Source of the DNA: DATHZQ01 sp965216945
Lineage (GTDB): Bacteria > Actinomycetota > Acidimicrobiia > Spongiisociales > UBA5794
Direction of reading: 5' to 3'
DNA: 64,000 nucleotides
NCBI GenBank assembly: GCA_965216945.1
Contig: CBDCGU010000003.1
Coordinates: 2,790,001-2,854,000, forward strand
Shown here: positions 52,449 through 60,525 of the stretch, piece by piece
How positions within the stretch are numbered: position 1 is the stretch's first letter
Layout of the letters: each line of letters begins with the position of its first letter
Made by a program: the position numbers and the translations under genes
Notes under the pieces: generated by a model
Told to the model about the DNA's origin: nothing
Databases searched by the model: none
What the model saw: only the letters and a program-made list of their open reading frames with translations

Positions 52449-52911
52449 CCTCTTGGATGACGTGTCCATACACATAGCTGTCCAGGAGATGGAAGGCGTG
52501 GGCCGCCTGCTCGATCGCAAAGCCGGCCGCCCGCAGGTTGCCGAGGATGGCATCGATGTATCGCAACGACGAGCGCCCGGTCGTGCCGCGAGCCTCCAGC
52601 AGCCCGATCGCCCAGGAATGGCGGACGAGGACCGCGCGGGCCGATCTCGCCCGCAGCCTCATCGCCTCTCGCCAGTCGGTTCCCTCGTCAGGGATCGCGA
52701 TCTCGCCAATCACCCGGTCCACGATGCCGTCGAGGATCTCGTCCTTGTTGGCGACGTGCTTGTACAGCGACATCGCTTCGACACCGAGCTCGGCGCCGAG
52801 CCGTCGCATCGTCAGGGCACCGAGCCCGTCTCGGTCGGCCAATGCGATGGCGGCCTTCAGCACCCGTTCCTTGGACAGCCGACGGCGTCGTGGGCGGTCG
52901 TCGAGGATCAT
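52222..52911 (-). CDS. TetR-family regulator (paralogue of 41268-41918)
   Basis: A 229-residue regulator. The HTH is LTMRRLGAELGVEAMSLYKH and the C-terminal domain has LLDSYVYGHVIQEVS with a Ser/Pro/Gly-rich insert (SSSSDSPGSPGSSRDD). It is closest to the TetR at 41268-41918 and uses the same TACTAAGTA operator word. It faces a DUF6326-like membrane gene. Confidence 0.9.
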   Translation of the reverse strand: MILDDRPRRRRLSKERVLKAAIALADRDGLGALTMRRLGAELGVEAMSLYKHVANKDEILDGIVDRVIGEIAIPDEGTDWREAMRLRARSARAVLVRHSWAIGLLEARGTTGRSSLRYIDAILGNLRAAGFAIEQAAHAFHLLDSYVYGHVIQEVSTPMSSSSDSPGSPGSSRDDAALGEFPHLREMGEHATKHEYSFDGEFEFGLGLILDALEAARSPSREQRQTRPR

Positions 52912-52922
52912 GATTGACAGCT

Positions 52923-52951
52923 TACTAAGTAAACGATAGGGTTACTAAGTA
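52923..52951. promoter_or_regulatory. paired TACTAAGTA operator sites
   Basis: TACTAAGTA occurs at 52923-52931 and 52943-52951, twenty bases apart, between the divergent TetR and membrane-protein genes; each is flanked by T and A to give TTACTAAGTAA. Confidence 0.7.
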
Positions 52952-52978
52952 AACCCACGCAGAGTCATAGGAGCCGAA

Positions 52979-53440
52979 GTGGCCATCCACATCGAGAGCC
53001 CCGAGTCGTCGACCACGGGCGCCGGCTACGCGCCGCTCACAGTGAACGTGAGAGTCAAGATCTCGGCCCTCTGGGCGACCATGCTGTTCGTCTTCGCCTA
53101 CGTCGACATCTTCAGCATGTTCAGACCGGACGTTCGAGCCGATATCGAGTCCGGGACGGTTGGCGGCTTCACGATCGGTGAAGTGTTCCTCGTGGCGACG
53201 ACGGTGTATGTGATCATCCCGAGCCTGATGGTGTTCGCGGCACTGGTGTTGCGCCCGAGGCTGAACCGCGTGCTCAATGTCGCGCTCGGCGTCGTGTACG
53301 CAACCACGGTCGTCGCCGGGGCCGTCGGCGAGTGGCAGTACTACCTCCTCGGCAGTGCCGTCGAGATCGCCCTCTTGGCCGGCATCGTGTACTACGCCTG
53401 GACCTGGCCGAAGAGCGGGGATCGCGCTCGTTCGTCGTGA
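52979..53440 (+). CDS. DUF6326-like four-helix membrane protein
   Basis: A 153-residue protein starting GTG 52979 after taggag. Helices are ALWATMLFVFAYVDIFSMFR, EVFLVATTVYVIIPSLMVFA, VVYATTVVAGAVGEWQYYLL and EIALLAGIVYYAWTWP. The YVDIFSMFRP pattern is what I recall for DUF6326. Function unknown. It is divergent from a TetR gene and likely its target. Confidence 0.75.
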   Translation: MAIHIESPESSTTGAGYAPLTVNVRVKISALWATMLFVFAYVDIFSMFRPDVRADIESGTVGGFTIGEVFLVATTVYVIIPSLMVFAALVLRPRLNRVLNVALGVVYATTVVAGAVGEWQYYLLGSAVEIALLAGIVYYAWTWPKSGDRARSS

Positions 53441-53628
53441 GACCTCCAAGCCCGCCGCGGACCGAGTTCGCCGACCTTGGTGGTTGCTGCACGAGTCGCG
53501 AAACCGGAAGCGAGACGGCGGGCCTTGGCCGAATGAACGTGTGAGGCGACCGAGCTGTACGAGGCCTGAGAGCGGTGTCGAGGACATGTCGGGTGCGCTC
53601 CAGCAGATCGCAGAGCACGGCACCGGCG

Positions 53629-53755
53629 GCAAGTGCCATATCCGGGTGCGATCGCGGTCGAGGCACGCCACCCGGTCGCCGCGCCGACCGAGCAACTGGG
53701 CCGCGGCCTTTCCGATCCCCGACCCGGCACCAGTGACGAGGCTCACACTTGCCAT
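53629..53755 (-). pseudogene. SDR N-terminal remnant
   Basis: On the minus strand ASVSLVTGAGSGIGKAAAQL starts a short-chain dehydrogenase, with TGAGSGIG intact, and ends after about 40 residues in unrelated sequence. It is a second SDR relic, 1.5 kb from the one at 52002. The rest of 53441-53629 contains nothing I can support. Confidence 0.65.
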
Positions 53756-53866
53756 CCTGTGCTCCCATCTGCAAGGCGATGCATCCTACGTCCGCACGTC
53801 GCATCAGCCGCACCGCCGAACCCTGAGCCGCTGGGCAATCCCCGAGGGTCATGGCATGATCGCCCC

Positions 53867-54307
53867 GTGACCAGCTCGCCCCCCGATGCGCGCCTCGGTG
53901 ATCTCGAGTGGCTCCGCCGTGCCCGCGACAGGATCGACCGGGAGTACGCCGAGCCGCTCGACGTCGAGGCGATTGCCGCCGGGGTGCACATGTCGGCGGG
54001 CCACTTCAGCCGTCAGTTCAAGCTGGCGTACGGGGAGTCGCCGTACTCCTATCTGATGACACGTCGCATCGAGCGAGCGATGGCGCTCCTGCGCAGGGGT
54101 GATCTCAGCGTCACCGAGGTCTGCTTTGCCGTCGGGTGCTCGTCGCTCGGCACGTTCAGCACGCGCTTCGCCGAGCTGGTCGGCGTGCCCCCCAGCGTGT
54201 ACCGGCGTCAGGAGGCGAGTGCGACGGCGGGGATGCCACCATGCGTGGCCAAACAGGTGACGAGACCGGTCAGGAATCGAGAAGCGCCGGTCGCCGTGAC
54301 GAAATAG
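53867..54307 (+). CDS. AraC-family regulator
   Basis: A 146-residue protein of just the DNA-binding half of the AraC family. Two HTHs are visible: first LDVEAIAAGVHMSAGHFSRQ, second LSVTEVCFAVGCSSLGTFST followed by RFAELVGVPPSVYRR. It lacks a sensor domain, so it is of the short AraC type. GTG 53867 is chosen because MTSSPPDARLG precedes the domain; no good Shine-Dalgarno site. It leads an operon with a VOC protein and a UvrA-like ATPase. Confidence 0.88.
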   Translation: MTSSPPDARLGDLEWLRRARDRIDREYAEPLDVEAIAAGVHMSAGHFSRQFKLAYGESPYSYLMTRRIERAMALLRRGDLSVTEVCFAVGCSSLGTFSTRFAELVGVPPSVYRRQEASATAGMPPCVAKQVTRPVRNREAPVAVTK

Positions 54308-54317
54308 CGTGGCGCCC

Positions 54318-54728
54318 ATGGATATCACGATTCACCAATGCATGCTCCCGCACACAGATCCGGCCGCCTCGCTGGCCTTCTATCGCGACACTCTCGGCTT
54401 CGAGGTCCGCAACGTCGTCGAGTACGGCGAGATGCACTGGATCACGGTCGGTCCGCACGACCAGCCCGGCACGTCGATCGTTCTCTACCCGCCTGATGCC
54501 ACGCCGGGCCTCACCGACCAGGAAAAGCGCACCATCGCCGAGATGATGGCCAAAGGCACCTACGCCAGCGTCAACCTGTCCACCCCGGATCTCGACGGCA
54601 TCTTCGAGCAACTCGAGGCGAGCGCCGCCGAAGTCGTCCAGGAGCCGATCGATCAGCCGTACGGTCTGCGGGACTGTGCCTTCCGTGATCCGGCGGGCAA
54701 CCTCATCCGCATCATCCAGACCGGCTGA
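54318..54728 (+). CDS. VOC-family protein
   Basis: A 136-residue glyoxalase-like protein beginning MDITIHQCMLPHTDPAASLA with the FYRDTLGFEVRNVV motif; it ends CAFRDPAGNLIRIIQ. ATG 54318 is preferred over GTG 54309. It is separated from the AraC gene by ten bases and from the UvrA-like gene by five. This order is one I know as a repeated set in actinobacteria. Confidence 0.87.
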   Translation: MDITIHQCMLPHTDPAASLAFYRDTLGFEVRNVVEYGEMHWITVGPHDQPGTSIVLYPPDATPGLTDQEKRTIAEMMAKGTYASVNLSTPDLDGIFEQLEASAAEVVQEPIDQPYGLRDCAFRDPAGNLIRIIQTG

Positions 54729-54733
54729 CCGGC

Positions 54734-57097
54734 GTGGGCGCACGAGCTACCGCCGACAGCCACGACTTGATCCGGGTGGTCGGAGCGCACGAGAACAACC
54801 TGAAAGACGTCAGCGTCGAGCTTCCGAAGCGTCGATTGACCGTCTTCACCGGTGTTTCGGGATCGGGCAAGAGCTCCCTCGTCTTCGACACCATCGCGGC
54901 CGAATCGCAGAGGTTGATCAACGAGACCTACAGCGCGTTCGTGCAGGGCTTCATGCCAACGCAGGCGCGCCCCGATGTGGACGTGCTGGAAGGACTCACC
55001 ACCGCCATCACCGTCGACCAAGAGCGTATGGGCGGCAATCCTCGCTCCACTGTGGGCACCGCCACCGATGCCAACGCGATGCTGCGCATCATCTTCAGCA
55101 GGCTCGGTCAGCCGTCGATCGGACCGCCGACCGCGTACTCGTTCAATGTACCGACACGGCGGGCGAGTGGATCGATGACCGTCGACAAGGGCAAAGGGGA
55201 GCGGATCGTCGTGCGCCAGGCCGTCTATCACGGCGGCATGTGCCCCCGGTGCGAGGGAATGGGGTCGATCAGCGATATCGACGTGACTCGGCTCTACGAC
55301 GATTCCAAATCACTTGCCGAGGGGGCCATCGTCATCCCTGGGTACAAACCGGGCGGATGGGCGGTTCGCGAGTTCATGGAGTCGGGGTTCCTCGATCCCG
55401 ACAAGCCGATCCGCAAATACACCAAGACCGAACTGCACGACTTCCTCTACAAGGACCCGGTGAAGATCAAGTTTGCGGGGATCAACAGGACGTACGAGGG
55501 TCTCATCCCGCGCGTCCAGAAGTCGTTCTTCTCAAAGGACCGTGAGTCGCTGCAACCGCACATCCGCACCTTCGTCGAGGAAGCCTCCACCCTCACGTCG
55601 TGTCCGGACTGCGCCGGCACCCGACTCAACGAGGCCGCCCGCAGCTCCAAGATCGAGGGCATCAACATCGCCGATGCCTGCGCCATGGAGATCAACGATC
55701 TGACCGAGTGGGTGCGGAGCCTCGACGAGCCGTCCGTCGCACCCCTGCTCGGGGCGCTGCAAGGGACCCTCGATTCGTTTGTCGAGATCGGTCTCGGCTA
55801 CCTGTCTCTGGACCGCTCGTCGGGCACGCTGTCGGGCGGTGAGGCGCAACGAACCAAGATGATTCGCCACCTCGGGTCTCCGTTGACGGACGTCACCTAC
55901 GTCTTCGACGAGCCCACCATCGGCTTGCACCCGCATGACATTCAGCGGATGAACGACCTACTGCTGCAGCTGCGCGACAAGGGAAACACGGTCCTGGTGG
56001 TCGAGCACGAGCCCGAGGCGATCGCCATCGCCGACCATGTCGTCGATCTCGGGCCCGGCGCAGGCACAGCCGGCGGTGAGGTCGTCTACCGGGGCACGGT
56101 GGATGGGCTGCGGGCAAGCGGCACCCTCACCGGCCGCCATCTGGATCACCGCACCACTCTCAAGGAGGAGCTGCGCATTGCCTCGGACCATCTGGAGGTG
56201 CGTGATGCGAGCGCCCACAACCTGCAGGATGTCGATGTCGACATTCCCCTCGGCGTGTTGTGCGTGATCACCGGGGTCGCCGGGTCCGGCAAGAGCTCTC
56301 TCATCGAGGGCTCCGTGGCCGGCCGCGACGGAGTGGTGTCCTTCGACCAGGCTCCGATTCGCGGCTCCCGGCGAAGCAATCCAGCCACCTACACAGGCAT
56401 GCTCGACCCGATCCGCAAGGCGTTCGCAAAGGCCAACGGCGTGAAGCCGTCCCTCTTCAGCGCCAACTCGGAGGGAGCTTGCCCGAGCTGCAAGGGCGCC
56501 GGGGTCATCTACACCGAGCTGGGCTTCATGGAGACGGTCGCAACGCCGTGCGAGGCGTGCGAAGGGAAGAGGTTCGAGGCTGCGGTCTTGGAGTACGAGC
56601 TCGCCGGTCGAGACATCAGCGAAGTGCTGGCGATGCCGGTCACCGAGGCGCTGGAGTTCTTTGGAGAGGGAGAGGCGAAAACGCCGGCGGCTCGGAAGAT
56701 CCTTCAGCGGATGGCCGATGTCGGGCTGGGGTACCTCACCTTGGGGCAGCCGCTCACGACGCTTTCGGGGGGCGAGCGGCAACGGCTCAAGCTGGCCATT
56801 CAGATGGCGAAAGAGGGCGGGATCTACGTGCTCGACGAGCCGACCAGTGGCCTCCATCTCGCCGATGTCGACCACCTCCTCGACCTCCTCGATCACCTCG
56901 TGGATTCTGGCAAGTCGGTGGTCGTGGTCACGCACCATCAAGCAGTGATGGCCCACGCCGACTGGATCATCGACCTCGGCCCGGGAGCCGGACACGACGG
57001 AGGTCGGATCGTTTTCGAGGGCCGTCCTGCGGACCTGGTTGCCGACCGCTCGACCATCACCGGCCGGCACCTCGCCGGCTATGTGGGGGCGGCATAG
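54734..57097 (+). CDS. UvrA-like ATPase (UvrA2/DrrC-type)
   Basis: A 787-residue ABC-type ATPase. Two nucleotide-binding domains have Walker A GVSGSGKSS and GVAGSGKSS, and signatures LSGGEAQR and LSGGERQR. Zinc-finger-like motifs CPRCEGMG, CPDCAGTR, CPSCKGAG and CEACEGKR are intact. The roughly 150-residue deficit against standard UvrA (about 940) suggests the class II type without the UvrB-binding insert, linked to drug resistance or damage tolerance rather than standard excision repair. GTG start. Confidence 0.88.
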   Translation: MGARATADSHDLIRVVGAHENNLKDVSVELPKRRLTVFTGVSGSGKSSLVFDTIAAESQRLINETYSAFVQGFMPTQARPDVDVLEGLTTAITVDQERMGGNPRSTVGTATDANAMLRIIFSRLGQPSIGPPTAYSFNVPTRRASGSMTVDKGKGERIVVRQAVYHGGMCPRCEGMGSISDIDVTRLYDDSKSLAEGAIVIPGYKPGGWAVREFMESGFLDPDKPIRKYTKTELHDFLYKDPVKIKFAGINRTYEGLIPRVQKSFFSKDRESLQPHIRTFVEEASTLTSCPDCAGTRLNEAARSSKIEGINIADACAMEINDLTEWVRSLDEPSVAPLLGALQGTLDSFVEIGLGYLSLDRSSGTLSGGEAQRTKMIRHLGSPLTDVTYVFDEPTIGLHPHDIQRMNDLLLQLRDKGNTVLVVEHEPEAIAIADHVVDLGPGAGTAGGEVVYRGTVDGLRASGTLTGRHLDHRTTLKEELRIASDHLEVRDASAHNLQDVDVDIPLGVLCVITGVAGSGKSSLIEGSVAGRDGVVSFDQAPIRGSRRSNPATYTGMLDPIRKAFAKANGVKPSLFSANSEGACPSCKGAGVIYTELGFMETVATPCEACEGKRFEAAVLEYELAGRDISEVLAMPVTEALEFFGEGEAKTPAARKILQRMADVGLGYLTLGQPLTTLSGGERQRLKLAIQMAKEGGIYVLDEPTSGLHLADVDHLLDLLDHLVDSGKSVVVVTHHQAVMAHADWIIDLGPGAGHDGGRIVFEGRPADLVADRSTITGRHLAGYVGAA

Positions 57098-57173
57098 GCC
57101 GCCTTGCCTGGTCCAGCGATCCGTCGACCTGGGCGCCTCGGCAGCCGATGGGATCCGTCGCGTCGCGAAGCGC

Positions 57174-57632
57174 TCAGCCCTCTTCGATGTCGACGAACTC
57201 GCGGCGCCACTCCGGGGCTACGAAGGGCTCGGCGAAGTATTCCGCCTCGCGGTAGACGAGACCGTCCCGGAATTCGATGATCCGCACCCAGTAGTACGTC
57301 TTGCCGTCCGGCCACTGTCCATGGCCCTCCATCGTGGCGAGGTCGCCGGTGTCGGATACGAGCACGATGGGCGCCGCCATCGTGAACCTCGGGGCCGTGC
57401 GCCGCGCCACCTGGGTCTTGCGGCGACCTCCCTTGATGTTGGCGTTCGTCAGCTGGTCCTGGGGGAAGCGACTGCCGTAGTCACGGTGGGCTTCCACCCA
57501 TGCCTCGTGGCTGCGGAAGCACTCCCCTGACTGTGGGTAGCGGCACTCGTATTCCGGGTGGCGCAAGGCACCCAGCGCCTCGAAGTCGAACGCAGCAATG
57601 GCGTCCTTGTAGCGGCGCACCTTGTCGGTCAT
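57174..57632 (-). CDS. SnoaL-like (NTF2 fold) protein
   Basis: A 152-residue protein starting MTDKVRRYKDAIAAFDFEAL with ATG at 57632; the longer frame upstream is not coding. It reads HPEYECRYPQSGECFRSHEA, then YYWVRIIEFRDGLVYREAEY, the SnoaL/ketosteroid-isomerase pattern. Function unknown. It converges on the UvrA-like operon with 76 bases between. Confidence 0.82.
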   Translation of the reverse strand: MTDKVRRYKDAIAAFDFEALGALRHPEYECRYPQSGECFRSHEAWVEAHRDYGSRFPQDQLTNANIKGGRRKTQVARRTAPRFTMAAPIVLVSDTGDLATMEGHGQWPDGKTYYWVRIIEFRDGLVYREAEYFAEPFVAPEWRREFVDIEEG

Positions 57633-57674
57633 CGATCGTCCCTTGGCAGCGTGCTGCCCCAACGATACGCACAC

Positions 57675-57984
57675 CTCGACATTCCCGAAACGCAGAGCAA
57701 TCGATCGACGGGGCGCCTGAAGGCGGTTGCGGCGTATCCCTGCCGCCTGCCGGCCGTCGAACGCGCCGGGGCCCCACAGTCAATGGGTACCGACTGGCAT
57801 CAATTGGGACGAATTGAGTTTTGCCGAGCGCTCACCGGCCGTTAGCGCACCGTTGACCTTCGCCTTTGTACGTTGGGATCTGCCATGGGCATGGTGCGAG
57901 TCCACCGTGGGGGCACGGTCAGGCATGCCCCTGGCAGTTTTGTTCGAGTCACCTCGCAGCCAATCCGACCCCCGCGAAGGAACC
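57675..57984. other. 310-base gap with an inverted repeat
   Basis: No gene is supported between the SnoaL-like and secreted-protein genes. TCAATT-GGGACG-AATTGA at 57800-57817 is a perfect inverted repeat and candidate operator. Nothing else stands out. Confidence 0.5.
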
Positions 57985-58971
57985 ATGATGAAGAGAAGAT
58001 GGATCGTCCTGCTGTTGGCGACGGCACTCTTTGCCAGCGTCGCCCAATCCGCCGTGGCACAGCAGAGCACCCAAGCGGCGTCTGGTGACACGCACGACAC
58101 GGTGCAGGACGATGGATCTCGCAACGGTGAGGATGCCGACCGTCGCCGGCCGCGCCCGCGTCCCAAGCCCGGCCAGCCGGGTGATCCGGGTCAACCGGGA
58201 CAACCGCCGACGACTGAGCCACCGCTCACCGGGCCCACCGGCAAGTTCGACATCCTCGTGCGTGGCGGTGACAACCCTGCGACGCGGCAATGGTGGGATG
58301 CGCCCTACGTCCGAGATCTCTACGCCGTCGGTATCTCGCAGGTGCCGGGCGTGGGGTGGACCGATGGTGATCGAGCCGGGTACAAGTGCGCCTACATGTT
58401 CTTGTACCAGAACGGCAACGAGGACGACATCATCGGGCGCGTCACGTTCACCCGGATCGGTGGCTACGCCCAGATCAACGATCAATACATGGCCGAGTTC
58501 GTGAGGGCCTACGACGGCGGTCGTGACTACACCAGCCAGGCCGAGTGTCCCGGGTCGGATATCGCATACGAGCCGTGGAGCGGGTCCGACTACCGCCCCC
58601 AGATCTTCTACACCAAGGGTGGGCAGTTGCTGGAGAACCGCAGCTACACCAACACCTCCGGCGACGCCATCGCCGCGGGGGCGCTGAAGTTCGGCGAGTA
58701 CGAGCGGATCACGACACCGTTCACCGACACGGGCGGCATCGGCACGTGCGACGACTACTGCACGGTTTACGGGCGAGTCACCGTGGTTGCCTACTTCGAC
58801 GACGGCAACGGCTTTTACCCGGCCGTGGCGATCTATTACGACTCGCTGAGCCCGGATGTGTTGCTGGCCGGCTCCGGGCCCGGCGGCTTCGAACCCTCGC
58901 AGCCGGCGCCCCCGGCGCCCCGTGACACGACGCGGACGAAGCTACCTCCCTGGATCCGCTCACCCCGATAG
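57985..58971 (+). CDS. secreted protein with collagen-like linker
   Basis: A 328-residue secreted protein. A signal peptide (MMKRRWIVLLLATALFASVA, cleavage after SAVA) precedes a Pro/Gly-rich, collagen-like stretch (PGQPGDPGQPGQPPTTE). The main domain (FDILVRGGDNPATRQWWDAP to SPDVLLAG) is not recognised; it contains Cys residues in YKCAYMF, AECPGSD and GTCDDYC, likely disulfides. Start ATG 57985 follows gaagga; frame upstream lacks coding character. Confidence 0.75.
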   Translation: MMKRRWIVLLLATALFASVAQSAVAQQSTQAASGDTHDTVQDDGSRNGEDADRRRPRPRPKPGQPGDPGQPGQPPTTEPPLTGPTGKFDILVRGGDNPATRQWWDAPYVRDLYAVGISQVPGVGWTDGDRAGYKCAYMFLYQNGNEDDIIGRVTFTRIGGYAQINDQYMAEFVRAYDGGRDYTSQAECPGSDIAYEPWSGSDYRPQIFYTKGGQLLENRSYTNTSGDAIAAGALKFGEYERITTPFTDTGGIGTCDDYCTVYGRVTVVAYFDDGNGFYPAVAIYYDSLSPDVLLAGSGPGGFEPSQPAPPAPRDTTRTKLPPWIRSPR

Positions 58972-58995
58972 GTGGTCGCTCACGCGAGCGGGAAG

Positions 58996-59026
58996 CGAGC
59001 CGGCGGATCCCCCTTCCGCCGGCTCG
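58996..59026 (+). terminator. hairpin downstream of secreted protein gene
   Basis: A perfect 12-bp stem, CGAGCCGGCGGA with TCCGCCGGCTCG, encloses seven bases; a T/C-rich stretch follows. It ends transcripts before the tandem repeat. Confidence 0.65.
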
Positions 59027-59043
59027 TCTCCTTGTGATGAGGC

Positions 59044-59340
59044 CGCGCCGGTGGGTGCGGCCTCGGCGATCTGGGGTTGGGGTCCCTGGATCGCATTGCG
59101 ATGAGCCGTATGGCGAAGAGCCGGTGGGGCGGTCCGCGCCGGTGGGTGCGGCCTCGGCGATCTGGGGTTGGGGTCCCTGGATCGCATTGCGATGAGCCGT
59201 ATGGCGAAGAGCAGGTGGGGCGGTCCGCGCCGGTGGGTGCGGCCTCGGCGATCTGGGGTTGGGGTCCCTGGATCGCATTGCGATGAGCCGTATGGCGATG
59301 AGCAGGTGGGGCGGTCCGCGCCGGTGGGTGCGGCCTCGGC
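59044..59340. repeat. 91-bp tandem repeat, three copies plus a partial
   Basis: Copies start at 59044, 59135 and 59226 and a fourth begins at 59317 and stops after about 24 bases. The period is exactly 91 bases, not a multiple of three, so it is not coding. The copies are nearly identical, differing mainly at GAAGAGC[C/A]GG and GCGATGAGC. Each contains the palindrome ATCGCA-T-TGCGAT. Confidence 0.95.
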
Positions 59341-59377
59341 GGATGATCGTCCGCCCAACGTAGGATCTGTCCACACG

Positions 59378-60448
59378 ATGTTGAGGAGTGCGGTGGGCGA
59401 CCGGGTGCTGGAGGATTGGAACGGCGAGCGGCTCCTGGTAGAGCGCCATGCGCCAACGGGATCGTGGATCTTGATCGCCATCCACTCGACGGTGTTGGGC
59501 CCGGCGGCGGGCGGGACCCGCATGAAGCCCTACCCGAGCCTGGATGAGGCTCTCGATGACGTGCTGCGGCTGTCCGCCGGGATGACGTACAAGTTCGCCA
59601 CGCCGGCCCTGGAGTTCGGTGGAGGCAAGGCGGTGCTCATGGTGCCCGCAGACCTCGGCGAGGACGGTCGGACCCAGCTGCTGCGCCGGTACGGCGAACT
59701 CGTCGCCGATCTCGACGGTGCGTTCCTGACCGGTCCGGACGTCGGCACGACTCCGGTGGACATGGATGTGATCGCCGACGCCGCCGGTGGAAACGTGTTC
59801 TGCCGGACGCCGGCTGCCGGGGGCGCCGGAGATCCGGGGCCCTACACGGCTCTCGGTGTCTTCACCGCGATCGAGGTGGCCTGCGAGCACCTCGGCATTC
59901 CACTCTCAGGCGCCCGCGTCGTCGTCCAGGGCGCCGGCGACGTCGGTGGCCCGCTGATCGAGCGGTTGCGTGCGGCGGGTGCGGCGGTCGCTTTCAGCGA
60001 GGTCGACGACGGGCGCATCCGTCGATTCCGCGACGAGAGCGGTGTGGAGTTCATCCCCGCGGCTGAGGTGCTGGAGGCCGAGTGCGACGTGCTGTCTCCG
60101 TGTGCGCTCGGAGGCGTCATCAACGAGGACAGCATCGCGGCTCTCCGTTGCAAGGCCGTGGTCGGCAGTGCCAACAACCAACTCCGGGACGAACGCAATG
60201 CCACCAGTCTGCAGGAGAGGGGCATCCTCTACGCCCCCGATTTCGTGGCCAACGTAGGAGGTGCCATGGCGATGACGGGCATCGAGGCGCTCGGATGGGG
60301 CGAGGCGGAGGCACGAGCCAACGTGACCACCTATGTCGCCGGTGCCTTGCGGGCCGTCATCGCTGCAGCCGGTGCTGAGGCGATCACCACCGATGCCGCC
60401 GCCCGCCGCATCGCCCGGCAGCGCATCGACGACAGGCTCCGCCGGTAG
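59378..60448 (+). CDS. Leu/Glu/Phe/Val dehydrogenase family protein
   Basis: A 356-residue NAD-dependent amino-acid dehydrogenase. ATG 59378 is chosen; upstream frame reads the tandem repeat. The N-terminal domain has AGMTYKFATPALEFGGGKAV with the catalytic Lys residues in MTYK and GGGK. The C-terminal Rossmann domain begins ARVVVQGAGDVGGPLIERLR, and NAG-like NQLRDERNAT follows. It probably deaminates leucine or a related branched-chain amino acid to a keto acid. The tandem repeat lies in its leader. Confidence 0.87.
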   Translation: MLRSAVGDRVLEDWNGERLLVERHAPTGSWILIAIHSTVLGPAAGGTRMKPYPSLDEALDDVLRLSAGMTYKFATPALEFGGGKAVLMVPADLGEDGRTQLLRRYGELVADLDGAFLTGPDVGTTPVDMDVIADAAGGNVFCRTPAAGGAGDPGPYTALGVFTAIEVACEHLGIPLSGARVVVQGAGDVGGPLIERLRAAGAAVAFSEVDDGRIRRFRDESGVEFIPAAEVLEAECDVLSPCALGGVINEDSIAALRCKAVVGSANNQLRDERNATSLQERGILYAPDFVANVGGAMAMTGIEALGWGEAEARANVTTYVAGALRAVIAAAGAEAITTDAAARRIARQRIDDRLRR

Positions 60449-60525
60449 ACGGGGCCTGGCTCGTGTGGGGCCGGGGTCCCTGGCCGACATCGCTGCCGGC
60501 ACGGAACTGGGAGAGCGCAAGGTCG

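Noticed and set aside
59044..59340. CRISPR-like array
   Set aside because: Units are tandem and contiguous with no variable spacers.
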